Below, one piece after another: positions 46,759-56,252 of a stretch of 64,000 bases of DNA. Within the stretch, counting starts at the first letter, position 1. Each line of letters begins with the position of its first letter. Both the position numbers and the translations under genes were made by a program. The notes beneath the pieces were generated by a model. The model worked only from the letters and a program-made list of their open reading frames with translations, did no database searches and was not told where the DNA came from. Where the stretch lies: contig NZ_GL883846.1 of assembly GCF_000205165.1 (NCBI RefSeq), forward strand, positions 17,752 through 81,751, given 5' to 3'. The stretch is from Paraprevotella xylaniphila YIT 11841 (GTDB lineage: Bacteria > Bacteroidota > Bacteroidia > Bacteroidales > Bacteroidaceae).

Positions 46759-47667
46759 ATGATAAGAATGGTCCGTAGTTTGATGAAAATATGGCTCGTT
46801 ACGTATATGGCCTGTGGCTGTGTGGCCTGTCGGAGTAATAAAAAATCGCATCCCTTAGAAGGGGAAGCCGCTGTGTCGGTTCCCTGTTTGCGAGATATGG
46901 GTATCGTACGTCCGATTGCCGGATGGAGTCGGGGGGATAGTAATATGACCCGGTTTAAATATCGTGACGGACGGATAGTCGGAGGCTACAGTACGGAATA
47001 TGGTACTTTTATAGTGGAGACGCATCCATTGGCGTTTCGGGTTTTCAAGGAAAAGAAGTCCGTAGCCACCGGTCGTGTCCGCGAGGTTTGTTTCAAGCCC
47101 GTTCGTGTCGCTCCGGAAGGCCATGTGGTTTATATGGAGTTCAACGGAATGGAGCAAGAAGCGGCGAACGGCGGAAAAGCCCGTCCTTTTCGAGGTGAGG
47201 TGTCGGCTTCTTACGACCCCGATGGTCATATAACCGAGATGAACTACTGTCGTGAGAACAGTTCGGGCTACAGGGAAACCGGCGTGGCGCGGTACACTTG
47301 GAAGGACGGGAATCTGGAGACGGTGGTTTCCGATGTTTCCCATACGAACAATCTATACGAGAGGCATGAGATTTATACTTTTGGCTATGACATGCAGGAT
47401 TCCCTGAAGTTAAATCCCGGTATCTACCTCCAAGAGATGAATTGTTTTCCGGGGCTTTATGATTTTATTTGGTATGCCGGACTGTGGGGGAAAACCACCC
47501 GTCGCATTCCGCAGACGGTCACATACGAAAAGGTGGGAGACGGAGAAAATCGCAGCGAAACGCAATCTATCACTTTTATCCTCAGGCCGGAAAAGAATGC
47601 TGCGATATTGTCTTACGGTGGAGTTCCGCGCTTTTCATTCGATTACTTTCCCGTCAGTTGCCCCTGA
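46759..47667 (+). CDS. Hypothetical lipoprotein behind the candidate promoter switch
   Basis: The 302-residue product has a signal segment (SLMKIWLVTYMACGCVACRS) with a lipobox VACR, so it is probably attached to the envelope. The mature part is beta-rich with repeated aromatic and charged strands (SYDPDGHITEMNY, VARYTWKDGNLETVV, YERHEIYTFGYD), a pattern seen in DUF4595-like YD-type beta domains, but the family is not certain. No promoter pointing at it was found in the 37 bases after the inverted repeat. Expression may therefore depend on inversion of 46568-46696. Two strong terminators follow. Starts at the Met residues 4 or 9 are also possible. Confidence 0.75.
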   Translation: MIRMVRSLMKIWLVTYMACGCVACRSNKKSHPLEGEAAVSVPCLRDMGIVRPIAGWSRGDSNMTRFKYRDGRIVGGYSTEYGTFIVETHPLAFRVFKEKKSVATGRVREVCFKPVRVAPEGHVVYMEFNGMEQEAANGGKARPFRGEVSASYDPDGHITEMNYCRENSSGYRETGVARYTWKDGNLETVVSDVSHTNNLYERHEIYTFGYDMQDSLKLNPGIYLQEMNCFPGLYDFIWYAGLWGKTTRRIPQTVTYEKVGDGENRSETQSITFILRPEKNAAILSYGGVPRFSFDYFPVSCP

Positions 47668-47672
47668 GCGGT

Positions 47673-47706
47673 GGTCCCGTTGTCGGCCTCGGTTGGTGAC
47701 GGGACC
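47673..47706 (+). terminator. Intrinsic terminator of the 46759 gene
   Basis: GGTCCCGT (47673-47680) pairs with ACGGGACC (47699-47706), followed directly by TTTTT, six bases past the stop codon. Confidence 0.85.
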
Positions 47707-47719
47707 TTTTTAAAGGGAT

Positions 47720-47808
47720 AAAAGAATACGGGTCGCTTCACAGCGACCCGTATTCTTTAGTTTTTTAGGTATTAGTTTTGTTTAAGGTAAAAAGATTGTT
47801 TTCAGGAT
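47720..47808 (-). ncRNA. Candidate small RNA of about 90 nt, element 2
   Basis: A full promoter (47815-47846, minus) is followed by a terminator with a 14-base stem, GAATACGGGTCGCT (47724-47737) against AGCGACCCGTATTC (47742-47755), and a TTTTAT tail on the minus strand. The body contains ACCTTAAACAAAACTAATAC, which resembles a block found in element 1 on its opposite strand. The stem also works as a second terminator for the plus-strand gene. No protein is encoded. Confidence 0.45.
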
Positions 47809-47814
47809 AACGCT

Positions 47815-47846
47815 GCAAAGGTAAGCGCATTTTTAGGTGCGTGCAA
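47815..47846 (-). promoter_or_regulatory. Promoter of small RNA element 2
   Basis: On the minus strand, TTG (47846-47844) and TACCTTTGC (47823-47815) are spaced by 20 bases. It lies downstream of the kinase gene, so it cannot serve that gene. Confidence 0.55.
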
Positions 47847-47907
47847 GTAAAAAAACATGCTATAAAACATATTTTGCGAAAAACACTGCATTTTCCTTAA
47901 AAATCTT

Positions 47908-48804
47908 TTAATCTGCTTTGTCTTTCAGTTTTTGCCGATGGTAATTTACCATCCGGTCTATCGGTTCTTTGAGGATGTTTCCTATCCGTATGTCGTATAT
48001 TCCGGCAGCCTCCTCCAGTTCTTCGTGGAAAATGGCGGCTATGCTGCCCACGAAGTGTACGGCAAGCGATCCGGGGTGGTAAGCCATGATGTTCCGTTCA
48101 AAGAAGGCTTTGAAGCAGTCTGTGAGTATACGGTGGGCGTCAGGGTGGGTACGGTGGGCTTTCAGGAAAGGTGTGAAAGAAGCTAAGAAACGGTTGGCTT
48201 CCGGTCCCCGGTACACTTTCCGGATGATGTCAGCTTCGTCCCATCCGTAGCTTTCCGCCAGCTTACGGCTTAGTTCTTCGTCTAAAAGTCCTTTGAGCCA
48301 GTCGCCTATCAGGCGTTTGCCTAAAGCTGTGCCGCTGCCTTCGTCCCCTAAGATGTATCCCAACGGAGACACATGTTGCACAATGTCCTGTCCGTCGTAA
48401 CGGCAGGAATTGGAACCGGTGCCCAAAATGCAGGCAATGCCGGCTTCGTGTCCGCATAAGGCCCGTGCAGCCCCCAACAGGTCGGAATGGACTTCGGCTG
48501 TGGAGCGGGGGAAGAGTCCGGTAAGGGCCTGTCCCATCTTGTCGCAGACGGAAGGCAGGCATCCCGCACCGTAATAATAGATATGGGTTTCCGTTTCCGG
48601 TCCTTGGAGATGGGGGGCCAACCGGGGAAGCAGTTCCGTTTGCAGGATTTCCCGGATGGCGGGAGGTTCCAACAGGGCAGGGTTGAGTCCACGCGTACGG
48701 AAAAGCTGAGGCTCCCGATGGGGAACTGCCAGGCACCAGTCGGTTTTTGTGGAGCCTCCGTCGGCCACCAACAAGGCTTTCCGTAGGTTATGCTTGGTTT
48801 CCAT
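47908..48804 (-). CDS. BadF/BcrA-type sugar kinase, MurK-like (MurNAc/GlcNAc kinase)
   Basis: The 298-residue ASKHA-fold kinase has the phosphate-binding loop ADGGSTKTDW at about residues 14-23, a second GTGSNSCRYDG-type loop (ILGTGSNSC), GYILGDEGSGTALGKRL, and a late adenosine motif (VHFVGSIAAIF). This is the BadF/BadG group that includes N-acetylglucosamine kinases and the MurNAc kinase MurK of Tannerella. It overlaps the MFS carrier gene by 17 bases. Kinase and carrier in this order match the murT-murK arrangement, so phosphorylation of incoming MurNAc is the best guess. The etherase MurQ is not in the window. Confidence 0.82.
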   Translation of the reverse strand: METKHNLRKALLVADGGSTKTDWCLAVPHREPQLFRTRGLNPALLEPPAIREILQTELLPRLAPHLQGPETETHIYYYGAGCLPSVCDKMGQALTGLFPRSTAEVHSDLLGAARALCGHEAGIACILGTGSNSCRYDGQDIVQHVSPLGYILGDEGSGTALGKRLIGDWLKGLLDEELSRKLAESYGWDEADIIRKVYRGPEANRFLASFTPFLKAHRTHPDAHRILTDCFKAFFERNIMAYHPGSLAVHFVGSIAAIFHEELEEAAGIYDIRIGNILKEPIDRMVNYHRQKLKDKAD

Positions 48805-50116
48805 GATGTTCTTTTTTCCCGAATTCCGGGTCTATTTTCAGCAGTGCTGTGACGCCGACCGTCACCAAGCAGCAGGCCATTACGATAAGGAAGAAGTGGA
48901 AGTATCCCACGGCTTCCTGCAATTCTCCGGCCACGGCGCCCGGCAGCATCATGGACAGGGCCATGAAAGCCGTGCAGAAGGCATAATGCGAAGTTTGTTG
49001 TTCCCCTTGCGAATAATATAGGAGGAACAGCATGTAGGCAGTGAAGCCAAAGCCGTAACCGAATTGCTCAATGAATACCATGGCGTTGATAAGCAAGAAA
49101 TTCGTAGACTGGAAGTAACTCAGATAGACATATACAAGGTCTGGTAGCGTGATGCTCCATACCATCGGCCACAGCCACTTTTTCAGCCCGTTGCGCGAGG
49201 CGGCTATACCGCCTATGATGCCGCCGAGGGTCAAGCCGAGTACGCCTACCGTTCCCTGTACGAACCCTACTTCCTGCGTGGAAAGCCCCAGTCCGCCTTC
49301 GCTGACGGGTTTAATCAGGAACAGGTTGGAAATCCGGATGAGCAACGCTTCCGGCAGGCGGTAGAAAAGCATGAAAAGGACGGCGGCCACAGGCTGCGGT
49401 TTCCGGAAAAACGATGTGACGGTGAGCCAAATGTCTTTCCACAGGCTGCGGGCCGACACGGCTTTTCGTGTCCGGTCGCAGTCGGGGCGCGGCAAGTGGA
49501 AAAAGTGGTAGGCAGTCACGGCAATGAAGAATGCCGCCAGCACGTAGAAAGCGATGCTCCACGAATAGGCGATGCGGCGGGTGAAAGTTTCCAACGTGCC
49601 CGCCAACATGATGAGCAGTCCGCTGCCCGCTATGGTGGCGATGCGGTAGAACGTGCTCCTGATGCCCACATACAGGCTTTGCTCGTGCGGGTCGAGCGCC
49701 AACATGTAAAAACCGTCGGCTGCGATGTCGTGGGTGGCACTGCTGAAAGCCATCATCCACAGGAACATCAGGGTAAAGACGAGGAAATGGGCGGAGGGAA
49801 GCGTGAAGGCCACTCCGGCTATGGCGGCGGCGATGAGGAACTCCATGGCCAATATCCACCATCTTTTGCTTTTGGCAAGGTCGATGAACGGGCTCCATAG
49901 GGGTTTGACGACCCACGGGAGGTAGAGTGCGCTAGTGTAGAAAGCGATTTCGGCGTTGGAAAGTCCCATGCGTTCGTACATGACGGTAGAGATGCTCATG
50001 ACCGTCACGTAAGGCAGTGCCTCGGCAAAGTACAGGGTCGGAATCCATTTCCATGGGTTCCGGCTTGGGGTTTCCGGTGTTTGCCGGTCGTCTATGGCGT
50101 AAGGTTTTCTTTTCAT
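48788..50116 (-). CDS. MFS transporter, AmpG/MurT-like (muropeptide or MurNAc uptake)
   Basis: The 442-residue product has 12 membrane spans. The opening NPWKWIPTLYFAEALPYVTV, then MSISTVMYERMGLSNAEIAFYTSALYLPWVVKPLW, is the AmpG-type start. Further blocks are SATHDIAADGFYM and GVLGLTLGGIIGGIAASR. AmpG proteins import anhydromuropeptides, and the Tannerella relative MurT imports MurNAc. The start at 50116 (MKRKPYA) was preferred because it follows the upstream stop at 50124 by 7 bases. It lies between the SpoIID fusion gene and the BadF kinase gene, both on the same strand, which supports a role in cell-wall sugar recovery. Confidence 0.85.
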   Translation of the reverse strand: MKRKPYAIDDRQTPETPSRNPWKWIPTLYFAEALPYVTVMSISTVMYERMGLSNAEIAFYTSALYLPWVVKPLWSPFIDLAKSKRWWILAMEFLIAAAIAGVAFTLPSAHFLVFTLMFLWMMAFSSATHDIAADGFYMLALDPHEQSLYVGIRSTFYRIATIAGSGLLIMLAGTLETFTRRIAYSWSIAFYVLAAFFIAVTAYHFFHLPRPDCDRTRKAVSARSLWKDIWLTVTSFFRKPQPVAAVLFMLFYRLPEALLIRISNLFLIKPVSEGGLGLSTQEVGFVQGTVGVLGLTLGGIIGGIAASRNGLKKWLWPMVWSITLPDLVYVYLSYFQSTNFLLINAMVFIEQFGYGFGFTAYMLFLLYYSQGEQQTSHYAFCTAFMALSMMLPGAVAGELQEAVGYFHFFLIVMACCLVTVGVTALLKIDPEFGKKEHHGNQA

Positions 50117-50123
50117 AAGGCTG

Positions 50124-53100
50124 TCAGGAGTAGGCTTTCCGGATGGTGATTCCGTCATAATAATGTTTCAGGATTTCGTCGTAACGGTAACCTTTGGCTC
50201 CCATGACCGCCGCCCCGATCTGGCATAAGCCCACGCCGTGCCCCCATCCGGCACCGTGGAGGACGAACCGGCCGGGTATGCCGTCGTGCAAATCCTCCTT
50301 GTCGACCACGAATGCCGAACTGAACAAATGGGTGTGGCTTAATACACGGCGTATTTCCAACTCTTTTCCGATGACGAGTGTCTCCTGTGTACCGACGATT
50401 CTCAACCGGCTGATGTGTCCGCCTCGTCCGCGTTCCACGGGGATGAGGTCGAGGATGCTGCCAAAATCCGTTTTCAGGTTCTCCTCGATGAGCCCGGACA
50501 ATTCGTCTTGCGTGTATTCCACGCGCCAACGGTAGAAGTCCGTGGTTTCCCGGTCGTAGTCGTTCAGCACTTGACGGAGTATCTCTTCGTCTTCCGTGTG
50601 GCAGAACGAAGGCGGGTTGCTCCGTATCCACTTTTCAGCCTCCTCTTCCCGGGTGAGGTCCGGCAGCGCCGGACGGATGCCCGAAAGATTCCCGGGCGCA
50701 ATATCTCTGACACTGGTCAGGTAAGACAAATGCTTGTCCTCCCAGCAATATTCGAATTCTTCGGTCGCTCCGCCGCAGCATTTCGAGAAACGTGCGTCGC
50801 AGATGTCATCCCCCGATGTGAGGATTTGCCCGCGTGTAGCTTTGACGGCTTCCACCACGGCCTCGTTGCTGGCCCGCGTGATGCCCTGATAGCGTTGGCA
50901 ATGGTCGTCGGCACATACGTCGAATATCGTATGGTCTTCGCGGTCGTACCAACGGATCAGCTCTCCGTCGCTTTTGCTGAACGAGAAGAATCCACGGTCG
51001 TGGTTACTCAGTTGTTTGCGCTTTTCTATCTGGGCATAGAGCCAGCTCCGGCTGATGACGGCCGATGCTTTCAGGAACTCGGGAGAGGCGGAGGCGTTCA
51101 TTTCGCTGGAAATGACACTGATGAGGTAGTCTTCCACCGGCAACACGTTGATGGCCACGATTTTTTCTTCTTCCACCACTAATTTCAACGTGCCGCTGAA
51201 GATTTGCGTTTCTTGCCGTTCCCAATGGAATTTGATACCGATTGTCACGTCGTAAAGCGAGAAAGAAGCTTTGTTTTCCTGAGGGGTAAAAGTCAATTCC
51301 CGGTACAGGTTTCCGTTCCACAGGATGCCTCCTTCGCTGCATTCTACCGTTTGCTCGCCCCTTACGAGGCTGCCTTTGGCCGAATAGGTGGCGTTGAGGG
51401 AGAAATGGATACGTTGCCGGCTCATGATGCCTACGCTGACTTCGGGTTCCGTGCCTTCATGTAGTCGTTCCGGAGCCGTGCGCGGCTCCGCGTTTTCCGT
51501 GCCGTCTTTCTTCTGGTGGCGGGTGAACTGCCCGATGACCGGTTTCAGTTCTTCTTCGCTCAGCGTCACTTCGCGCAGGATGTCCGTAGCCAATTCGGCC
51601 GTGATGGCCCGGAAATCTTTTTCTCTCGGTGTGATGAACAGGCCGCCCATATCCAAGGCTCCGGGACTGACGAGCAGTTGGTGCTCGCCGGTCTGTCCGT
51701 AGCAGGCCGGCCTGTGTTTCTTGCGTGGGAAAATCAGGATGACGATTTCGTCTTCTCGTCCGGCGTTCCATGACTGCCGCCAACAGATGATGTTCATGCG
51801 CGGTTCGTTTTCCCCGTCGCAGAGCGGAAGGGCATAGTAGAGTTTTTCAAAAAGCAGGCAGGGATGTTCCGACGGCCGGGTGCGGATGACAAATACCGGA
51901 CATATATAACTTTTGAGGATGTAGAGCCCGCAGTTGGCGTTTTGCATCATGATTTCCTCGATGCTCTCTTCTTCGTCCGGTTGCAGGGGATAGAGTTTTT
52001 CCATCCCCATTTCGTAGCTTTTCCAGTCCCGTTCGATGGGCAACACACCCCGTTTCCCTGCCTGGAAGTGCATGTGGTCTGGGGCAGAAGCGCCGCATAC
52101 GGGGCCGTTGTAGAAAAAGACGGCTTCCGGTATGTTCCAGGCCATGTTGCGCAAGGTCTTGAAGTGAGGCAGGATGCTTTGTGGTGTATGCCTCCGTGCC
52201 GGGATGGTAAAGTGTTCCGGTAAGATAGGGTAAGGGTTCACCAACAGTTGGTAATGTCCTTCTATGGGCAGGGCGTGTTGTACCTCCGGCCGGTTCAGGT
52301 CGCAAAGGAAGCACGGGCGGGCGGCCAAGGCTTCGGCTGAGATATTGGCTCCGGTCGAGGCTATTCGTGCCGGATTGAACTGGGCGGTCAGCGTATGGTC
52401 GCCGATGGCCAGTTCCTTGTTCTCTGCTTTTTGCAGGTCTTCATAACGTTGCCGGGCTTCGCTCCAGTCCTCTAATTGCTTGCGGAAGAAAGCCTGCATT
52501 TCTTCGGGATTCAGCGGGTGTGCCCACAGTCGGTTCAGTCGGCGGCGGGCTTCTATCTCGATAGTACGCAGCCGGTCCTTGTAAAGATTGTGGGCATTGG
52601 CTTTTTCTATGCTCAGTGCCGCGTCGGAATTGCCTTCCCAACGTCGGCATAAGTAAAGTTCTTCATAGATGCGCCCGATGCGGTAGTAGCGTGAAAAGCA
52701 TAAGCCGAGTGCATAATCTTCCCCGTAACTGGTGTTCGGGATTTGCAGCTTCCTCAGAATCGGGGTGAAGAAAGCGCGCGGGGCACCCAGTCCGTTGATG
52801 CGCAAGGCATTGTTGCGGCCGTTTTCGGGGGTCCATTCCTTGTGGTCTATCAGGCCCGGCGGCAGAGTTTGCAGGGAGAAGTCCGTCATGCGGTAGGCTC
52901 CGATGACCATGGCTGCCTTTTCATGATAAAAAGTTTGTATGATGCGCTGCAAAGTCTGTGGTGAACTGTACAGGTCGTCCGAATCCAACTGGACGACGAA
53001 GCGTCCGCAACGCGGGTGGTGTACGGCCAAGTTCCAACAGCCCCCGATGCCCAAGTCGCCGCGTTCGGGGATAAGGTGGACGACGCGAGGGTCACGGGTG

Positions 53101-54011
53101 GCATAACGTGCGATGGCTTCCGTCGTTCCGTCTGTGGAATGATTGTCCGCCACGATAAGGTTGAAATCGAAATCTGTTTCTTGGGACAGCACGCTGCGGA
53201 TGGCATCTTCGATAGTGCGGACCCGGTTGCGTACCGGAATGACGACCGTGGCCTCGCAAGGGAAATCTTCGGCACGGAAGTCTACCTCGTCGAATTCGTC
53301 GGGAGCCAGATAAGCCCCGATTTGCTTCAGGTGCTCCGTACAGGCTTTTTCCATTTCGATTTGCACGGTGCGGTTTTTCGGGTCTACGTAGTCGAAATTT
53401 TTCTCTCCGCTTTTCCGGGTGTCGGTTTCCGTTTTCGTATAAAGGGGTTCGTCCAAATGGAACAACTTGCCGTGGCGGCTCAAGTATAGCCGTAAGTCAT
53501 ACCATCCAGCGAAACGGTAGTCGGGCAAATTCTCTTGTCCGGCGTATGCTTTCAGGCCTTCTGTACGTATCAAGACCAACGGGCCGAAATCGAAATCGTC
53601 GCGCAGGCTGCCCTTTTGGTAATCTATGAGCGGATGGGCATGCCGTGCCCCGTCCTGTATGGCGTAATGGTCGGCATAAAGCAAGTCGGCACGGGTGTCG
53701 TCGGCCACACGCAACAGGCGGTCGAGGGCATGGAACCCCAGTTCAAGCGGCAGGGCTTTGTGGTAGAACAGGCAGTATTCGGCCTCGCAAAGGCGAGCCA
53801 TGTCCAACATGGCCTGTGTGCTGAAAATACCGTCGGTGTGCAACGGTAAGCAGGTATCTGGCAGGGTGGCCTCGACACCAACGGGGCACAGCCCGTAGAT
53901 ACGGCCTGTCCATCCACTGCTGCGGAGTTCCTGTACCAGTCCGGCCATTTGGTTCTCTGTTCCGCAAGGGAGGAAACAGTCTATTCGTGGAGAATGTGAT
54001 GACGATTTCAT
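50124..54011 (-). CDS. Fusion: glycosyltransferase 2, DUF4922 (GalT/HIT-like), SpoIID/LytB
   Basis: The 1295-residue protein has at least three modules. Residues 1-240 look like a degenerate GT-A domain ([12 protein letters not shown]). Residues 250 to about 480 are a GT2 domain with [20 protein letters not shown] and the DxD-type [12 protein letters not shown] near 339. Residues 565-830 are DUF4922, a GalT/Ap4A-phosphorylase-like fold with [10 protein letters not shown] and the histidine motif DHMHFQAG near 645. Residues 870-1295 are SpoIID/LytB, with [32 protein letters not shown] and [13 protein letters not shown]; this family cuts peptidoglycan glycan strands. No signal peptide is seen, so the SpoIID part may act in the cytoplasm. 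It leads the operon with the AmpG/MurT-like carrier and the kinase. Confidence 0.85.
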   Translation of the reverse strand: MKSSSHSPRIDCFLPCGTENQMAGLVQELRSSGWTGRIYGLCPVGVEATLPDTCLPLHTDGIFSTQAMLDMARLCEAEYCLFYHKALPLELGFHALDRLLRVADDTRADLLYADHYAIQDGARHAHPLIDYQKGSLRDDFDFGPLVLIRTEGLKAYAGQENLPDYRFAGWYDLRLYLSRHGKLFHLDEPLYTKTETDTRKSGEKNFDYVDPKNRTVQIEMEKACTEHLKQIGAYLAPDEFDEVDFRAEDFPCEATVVIPVRNRVRTIEDAIRSVLSQETDFDFNLIVADNHSTDGTTEAIARYATRDPRVVHLIPERGDLGIGGCWNLAVHHPRCGRFVVQLDSDDLYSSPQTLQRIIQTFYHEKAAMVIGAYRMTDFSLQTLPPGLIDHKEWTPENGRNNALRINGLGAPRAFFTPILRKLQIPNTSYGEDYALGLCFSRYYRIGRIYEELYLCRRWEGNSDAALSIEKANAHNLYKDRLRTIEIEARRRLNRLWAHPLNPEEMQAFFRKQLEDWSEARQRYEDLQKAENKELAIGDHTLTAQFNPARIASTGANISAEALAARPCFLCDLNRPEVQHALPIEGHYQLLVNPYPILPEHFTIPARRHTPQSILPHFKTLRNMAWNIPEAVFFYNGPVCGASAPDHMHFQAGKRGVLPIERDWKSYEMGMEKLYPLQPDEEESIEEIMMQNANCGLYILKSYICPVFVIRTRPSEHPCLLFEKLYYALPLCDGENEPRMNIICWRQSWNAGREDEIVILIFPRKKHRPACYGQTGEHQLLVSPGALDMGGLFITPREKDFRAITAELATDILREVTLSEEELKPVIGQFTRHQKKDGTENAEPRTAPERLHEGTEPEVSVGIMSRQRIHFSLNATYSAKGSLVRGEQTVECSEGGILWNGNLYRELTFTPQENKASFSLYDVTIGIKFHWERQETQIFSGTLKLVVEEEKIVAINVLPVEDYLISVISSEMNASASPEFLKASAVISRSWLYAQIEKRKQLSNHDRGFFSFSKSDGELIRWYDREDHTIFDVCADDHCQRYQGITRASNEAVVEAVKATRGQILTSGDDICDARFSKCCGGATEEFEYCWEDKHLSYLTSVRDIAPGNLSGIRPALPDLTREEEAEKWIRSNPPSFCHTEDEEILRQVLNDYDRETTDFYRWRVEYTQDELSGLIEENLKTDFGSILDLIPVERGRGGHISRLRIVGTQETLVIGKELEIRRVLSHTHLFSSAFVVDKEDLHDGIPGRFVLHGAGWGHGVGLCQIGAAVMGAKGYRYDEILKHYYDGITIRKAYS

Positions 54012-54035
54012 GTGGTAATTTATGTATTATAGCGT

Positions 54036-54044
54036 GCAAATATA
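54036..54044 (-). promoter_or_regulatory. -7 box of the SpoIID-carrier-kinase operon
   Basis: The minus strand reads TATATTTGC, an exact match to TAnnTTTGC, 25 bases before the ATG at 54011. Confidence 0.55.
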
Positions 54045-54087
54045 CTAATAGAAGTCCAATATAGTGGAAAGTTTTCTCTTTTTTCCG

Positions 54088-54096
54088 TAACTTTGC
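54088..54096 (+). promoter_or_regulatory. -7 box of rlmN
   Basis: TAACTTTGC matches TAnnTTTGC and ends 28 bases before the GTG start. It is divergent from the -7 box at 54036-54044. Confidence 0.6.
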
Positions 54097-54123
54097 CTGT
54101 AAAATAAAGGAGAAGAGATAACC

Positions 54124-55170
54124 GTGGAGGATAAGATAGCATTATTGGGCATGACGTTGTCGGAGTTGAAGTCCGTGGCGGGGGAAATCGGTATGCCGTC
54201 TTTTGCCGCCCGTCAGATGGCGGAATGGCTATATGGGAAGAAGGTGGCTTCCATTGACGAAATGACCAATATTTCGGCGAAGAACCGATGTTTGTTGAAC
54301 GAACGTTATACCGTGGGCTGCTTGGGTCCGGTGGATTGCCAACGCTCGGCAGACGGGACCGTGAAGTATCTGTACCGTACGGCGGCGGGCGGATACGTGG
54401 AGACGGTGTATATCCCCGATGGCGACCGGGCTACGCTTTGCGTGTCTTCCCAGGTGGGGTGCAGGATGAACTGCCGTTTTTGCATGACCGGAAAACAAGG
54501 CTTTTCCGGACAGCTGACGGCTGCTGATATCCTGAACCAACTGTATTCGCTGCCGGAGCGCGACACCCTGACCAATGTGGTGTTCATGGGGCAGGGAGAA
54601 CCGTTGGACAATCTGGATAACGTGTTGCGCGCCACGGAGATTCTGACAGCCGATTATGGCTATGCCTGGAGTCCTAAGCGCATTACGGTGTCTACCGTCG
54701 GACTGCGCAAGGGGCTGAAACGTTTTTTGGACGAGAGTGAATGTCATCTGGCAGTCAGCCTGCATAACCCGTTTGCCGACCAACGTGCCCGGTTGATGCC
54801 GGCCGAGAACAGTTACGGCCTGCAGGAAATCGTGGCGTTGCTCCGGGAGTACGACTTTACGCACCAACGTCGCCTTTCTTTTGAATATACGATGTTTGAA
54901 GGGGTGAACGACACCTTGGCGCATGCCAAGGAGCTCTTGCGCTTGCTTGGAGGAGTGGAATGCCGGATGAACTTGATTCGTTTCCATCCCGTTCCCGGCG
55001 TGGACTTGAAGGGGACGTCGGAGGAAGGCATGTTGCGTTTTCGGGATTACCTGACCGGGCACGGGCTTTTTTCTACCATCCGGGCGTCGCGCGGACAGGA
55101 TATTTTTGCCGCTTGCGGATTGTTGAGCACGGCGAAACAACAAGGTGTGGAACTTAAAAAAACAGAATAA
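54124..55170 (+). CDS. rlmN: 23S rRNA (and tRNA) adenine-C2 methyltransferase RlmN
   Basis: This radical SAM enzyme methylates A2503 of 23S rRNA and A37 of some tRNAs. The 348-residue product begins at a GTG (54124). The iron-sulfur motif is CRMNCRFC in VGCRMNCRFCMTGKQGF near residue 118. The substrate-binding and second catalytic Cys lie in VFMGQGEPLDN and ASRGQDIFAACG near the C-terminus. The length fits the family. It is first in a run with DUF4837 (5 bases later), pdxA and a YbhN-like gene, an order often seen in Bacteroidetes. Confidence 0.96.
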   Translation: MEDKIALLGMTLSELKSVAGEIGMPSFAARQMAEWLYGKKVASIDEMTNISAKNRCLLNERYTVGCLGPVDCQRSADGTVKYLYRTAAGGYVETVYIPDGDRATLCVSSQVGCRMNCRFCMTGKQGFSGQLTAADILNQLYSLPERDTLTNVVFMGQGEPLDNLDNVLRATEILTADYGYAWSPKRITVSTVGLRKGLKRFLDESECHLAVSLHNPFADQRARLMPAENSYGLQEIVALLREYDFTHQRRLSFEYTMFEGVNDTLAHAKELLRLLGGVECRMNLIRFHPVPGVDLKGTSEEGMLRFRDYLTGHGLFSTIRASRGQDIFAACGLLSTAKQQGVELKKTE

Positions 55171-55174
55171 GGCT

Positions 55175-56236
55175 ATGAAAAGGATTTTAGGAAATCGGTG
55201 GATGTCGTGGTGCGGGATATGGGTTGCCGTAATGCTGTTGGCTGCCTGTGACCATTTGGCTAAGCCTACGTCCAGTGGACGCCCGTACGAAGTGTTGGTC
55301 GTTGTGGGCGACTCCTTGTGGCAACGTCCTGCGGGACGTGCGTTGTTTGATGTGTTGGATACGGATATCCCCGGTCTTCCGCAGCCCGAGCGTTCGTTTC
55401 GTATTTCGCAGACCGACCCGAAGCGTTTTAATCAGGTGTTGAACATTTTCCGGAACATCATAAAGGTGGATATTGCTCCTAACCAATATACGCAGACCAA
55501 AATGAAGTTCACGCGTGACGTGTATGCCCGGCCGCAAGTGCTGCTGACGATTCAAAGTCCGAATGAAAAGGACTTTGCCGCTTTTGTGAAAAAGAATGCC
55601 CGGGCCATCATCGACTTTCTGGTGAAAATGGAAATGAACCGGCAAATCAATGAATTGGAGAAAAAACATTCGGAAGTCGTGTCTTTCTTGGTCGATTCCA
55701 TCTTCGGTTGCCAATTCTGGGCACCGGCGGAAATCAAGAGCTACAAGAAAGGGAAAGACTTCTTCTGGACTTCTTCCAACACGGCTTCCGGGTTAGTGAA
55801 CATCTGTATGTATTCCTATCCTTATGAAGGGCCTTGGACGTTCAACAAGGCATACGTGTTGGCCAAACGCGATTCCGTGATGAAAGTCAATATCCCCGGT
55901 GTGGAACCCCGTATGTATATGGCTACCGACACGGTTTGTACTTCGGTGAAACCCATTACGGTGAAAGGAGGGTATGCCATGGAGGCACGCGGACTGTGGA
56001 AAATGGAGCATGATGCCATGGGCGGCCCGTTTGTCAGCCATTCCCGGGTGGACACGTTGAACAACCGCGTGGTGGTGGCGGAAGGCTTTGTTTATGCGCC
56101 GGAGAAAATGAAGAGAGGGCTGATTCGTCGGTTGGAGGCTGCGTTGTACACCCTTTGCTTGCCGGGCGAGCAAGCCCGTGAATTGAAAGCCAACATACCC
56201 GAAGTCAGCGTGGTGGCAGGAAAAGAACAAGAATAA
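55175..56236 (+). CDS. DUF4837 lipoprotein
   Basis: The 353-residue product starts at the ATG at 55175, four bases after the rlmN stop. An earlier in-frame ATG lies inside rlmN and was rejected. The signal sequence ends in the lipobox LLAAC at about residue 23. The body carries the DUF4837 pattern: SSGRPYEVLVVVGDSLW, then QTDPKRFNQVLNIFRNII, and a C-terminal half with YPYEGPWTFNKAYVLAKRDSV and KGGYAMEARGLWKM. Function unknown. It is a Bacteroidetes-specific lipoprotein found next to pdxA and rlmN, which hints at a housekeeping role in the envelope. Confidence 0.9.
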   Translation: MKRILGNRWMSWCGIWVAVMLLAACDHLAKPTSSGRPYEVLVVVGDSLWQRPAGRALFDVLDTDIPGLPQPERSFRISQTDPKRFNQVLNIFRNIIKVDIAPNQYTQTKMKFTRDVYARPQVLLTIQSPNEKDFAAFVKKNARAIIDFLVKMEMNRQINELEKKHSEVVSFLVDSIFGCQFWAPAEIKSYKKGKDFFWTSSNTASGLVNICMYSYPYEGPWTFNKAYVLAKRDSVMKVNIPGVEPRMYMATDTVCTSVKPITVKGGYAMEARGLWKMEHDAMGGPFVSHSRVDTLNNRVVVAEGFVYAPEKMKRGLIRRLEAALYTLCLPGEQARELKANIPEVSVVAGKEQE

Positions 56237-56252
56237 ATCAGAAACAAAAGAT

